A stretch of DNA of 6,540 nt from Bacteroidales bacterium (lineage in GTDB: Bacteria > Bacteroidota > Bacteroidia > Bacteroidales > JAOZQN01). The position numbers were made by a program, and so were the translations under genes. The notes below the pieces were generated by a model, which was not told the origin of the DNA, did no database searches, and saw nothing but the letters and a program-made list of their open reading frames with translations. Below, piece after piece: positions 6,458-6,540 of this stretch. The stretch lies in assembly GCA_029938985.1 (NCBI GenBank), contig JAOZTW010000299.1:1-6540 (forward strand), in the 5' to 3' direction. Numbering within the stretch: position 1 is the first letter of the stretch; each line of letters starts with the position of its first letter.

Positions 6458-6540
6458 GAGTTGTAAACTAAGGCATATTAAAACATGGCTCATATAGACA
6501 ATCAAGGTCTTGATATTATTCTGTAATCATCTTATTACAC
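6458..6540. other. Short tail downstream of metF with no recognised gene
   Basis: No coding sequence is recognisable. ATCAAG (6501-6506) and CTTGAT (6509-6514) form a nearly continuous palindrome with only two bases between them. GTAAT (6523-6527) and ATTAC (6534-6538) could form a small hairpin with a 6-nt loop. Neither is followed by a T-run within the window, so I do not call a terminator. A 13-codon ATG frame at 6485 is too short to support. Confidence 0.5.

Noticed and set aside
6485..6526. Short ATG frame (13 codons) near the right edge
   Set aside because: Too short, no ribosome binding site, no recognisable sequence.

Overview
The window looks like a chromosomal piece of a strongly AT-rich member of the Bacteroidota. 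The base composition, the lack of Shine-Dalgarno-like sites before the genes, the Bacteroidota style of the MetF and RecG sequences, and the SpoIIE-type phosphatase with its 'YAxxIQ' entry helix and 'QIDDIxxxGIKI' C-terminus all point that way. This placement rests on family knowledge and was not tested by a search. All recognisable genes lie on the + strand.

Layout, left to right. At 55-491 is a broken SpoIIE/PP2C-type phosphatase gene: its coiled-coil and entry helix are joined, in a different frame, to the last third of the catalytic domain. At 497-544 is one arm of a perfect 48-bp inverted repeat built on the heptamer GAATTAG. A long AT-rich non-coding stretch (545-1001) follows, with a hairpin plus T-tract at its left end. 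At 1002-3077 is an intact 691-residue response-regulator phosphatase (REC, PAS, PAS, SpoIIE), followed by a terminator-like hairpin. At 3194-3241 is the second arm of the inverted repeat, which stops 22 nt before the recG start. recG (3264-5366) and metF (5504-6457) are intact, ordinary housekeeping genes. The 137-bp gap between them holds a GC-richer hairpin between two 19-bp direct repeats, with recurring TTGAAA motifs. The last 83 bases hold no gene that I can recognise.

How the genes relate. The dead phosphatase at the left edge and the intact one beside it are paralogues, so this is a locus of duplicated signalling genes. The intact protein would receive a phosphoryl signal at its receiver domain and possibly a second cue through a cysteine-bearing PAS domain, and would pass the output on by dephosphorylating a Ser/Thr-phosphorylated partner. 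No kinase or partner is in view. recG (fork and recombination helicase) and metF (methylenetetrahydrofolate reductase) have no evident functional link to it. The most distinctive feature is that the intact phosphatase gene, with all its non-coding flanks, is bracketed exactly by the inverted 48-bp repeat, between the end of the dead paralogue and the start of recG. I see no transposase, recombinase, CRISPR, tRNA or rRNA, and no convincing evidence of a wholly new system.
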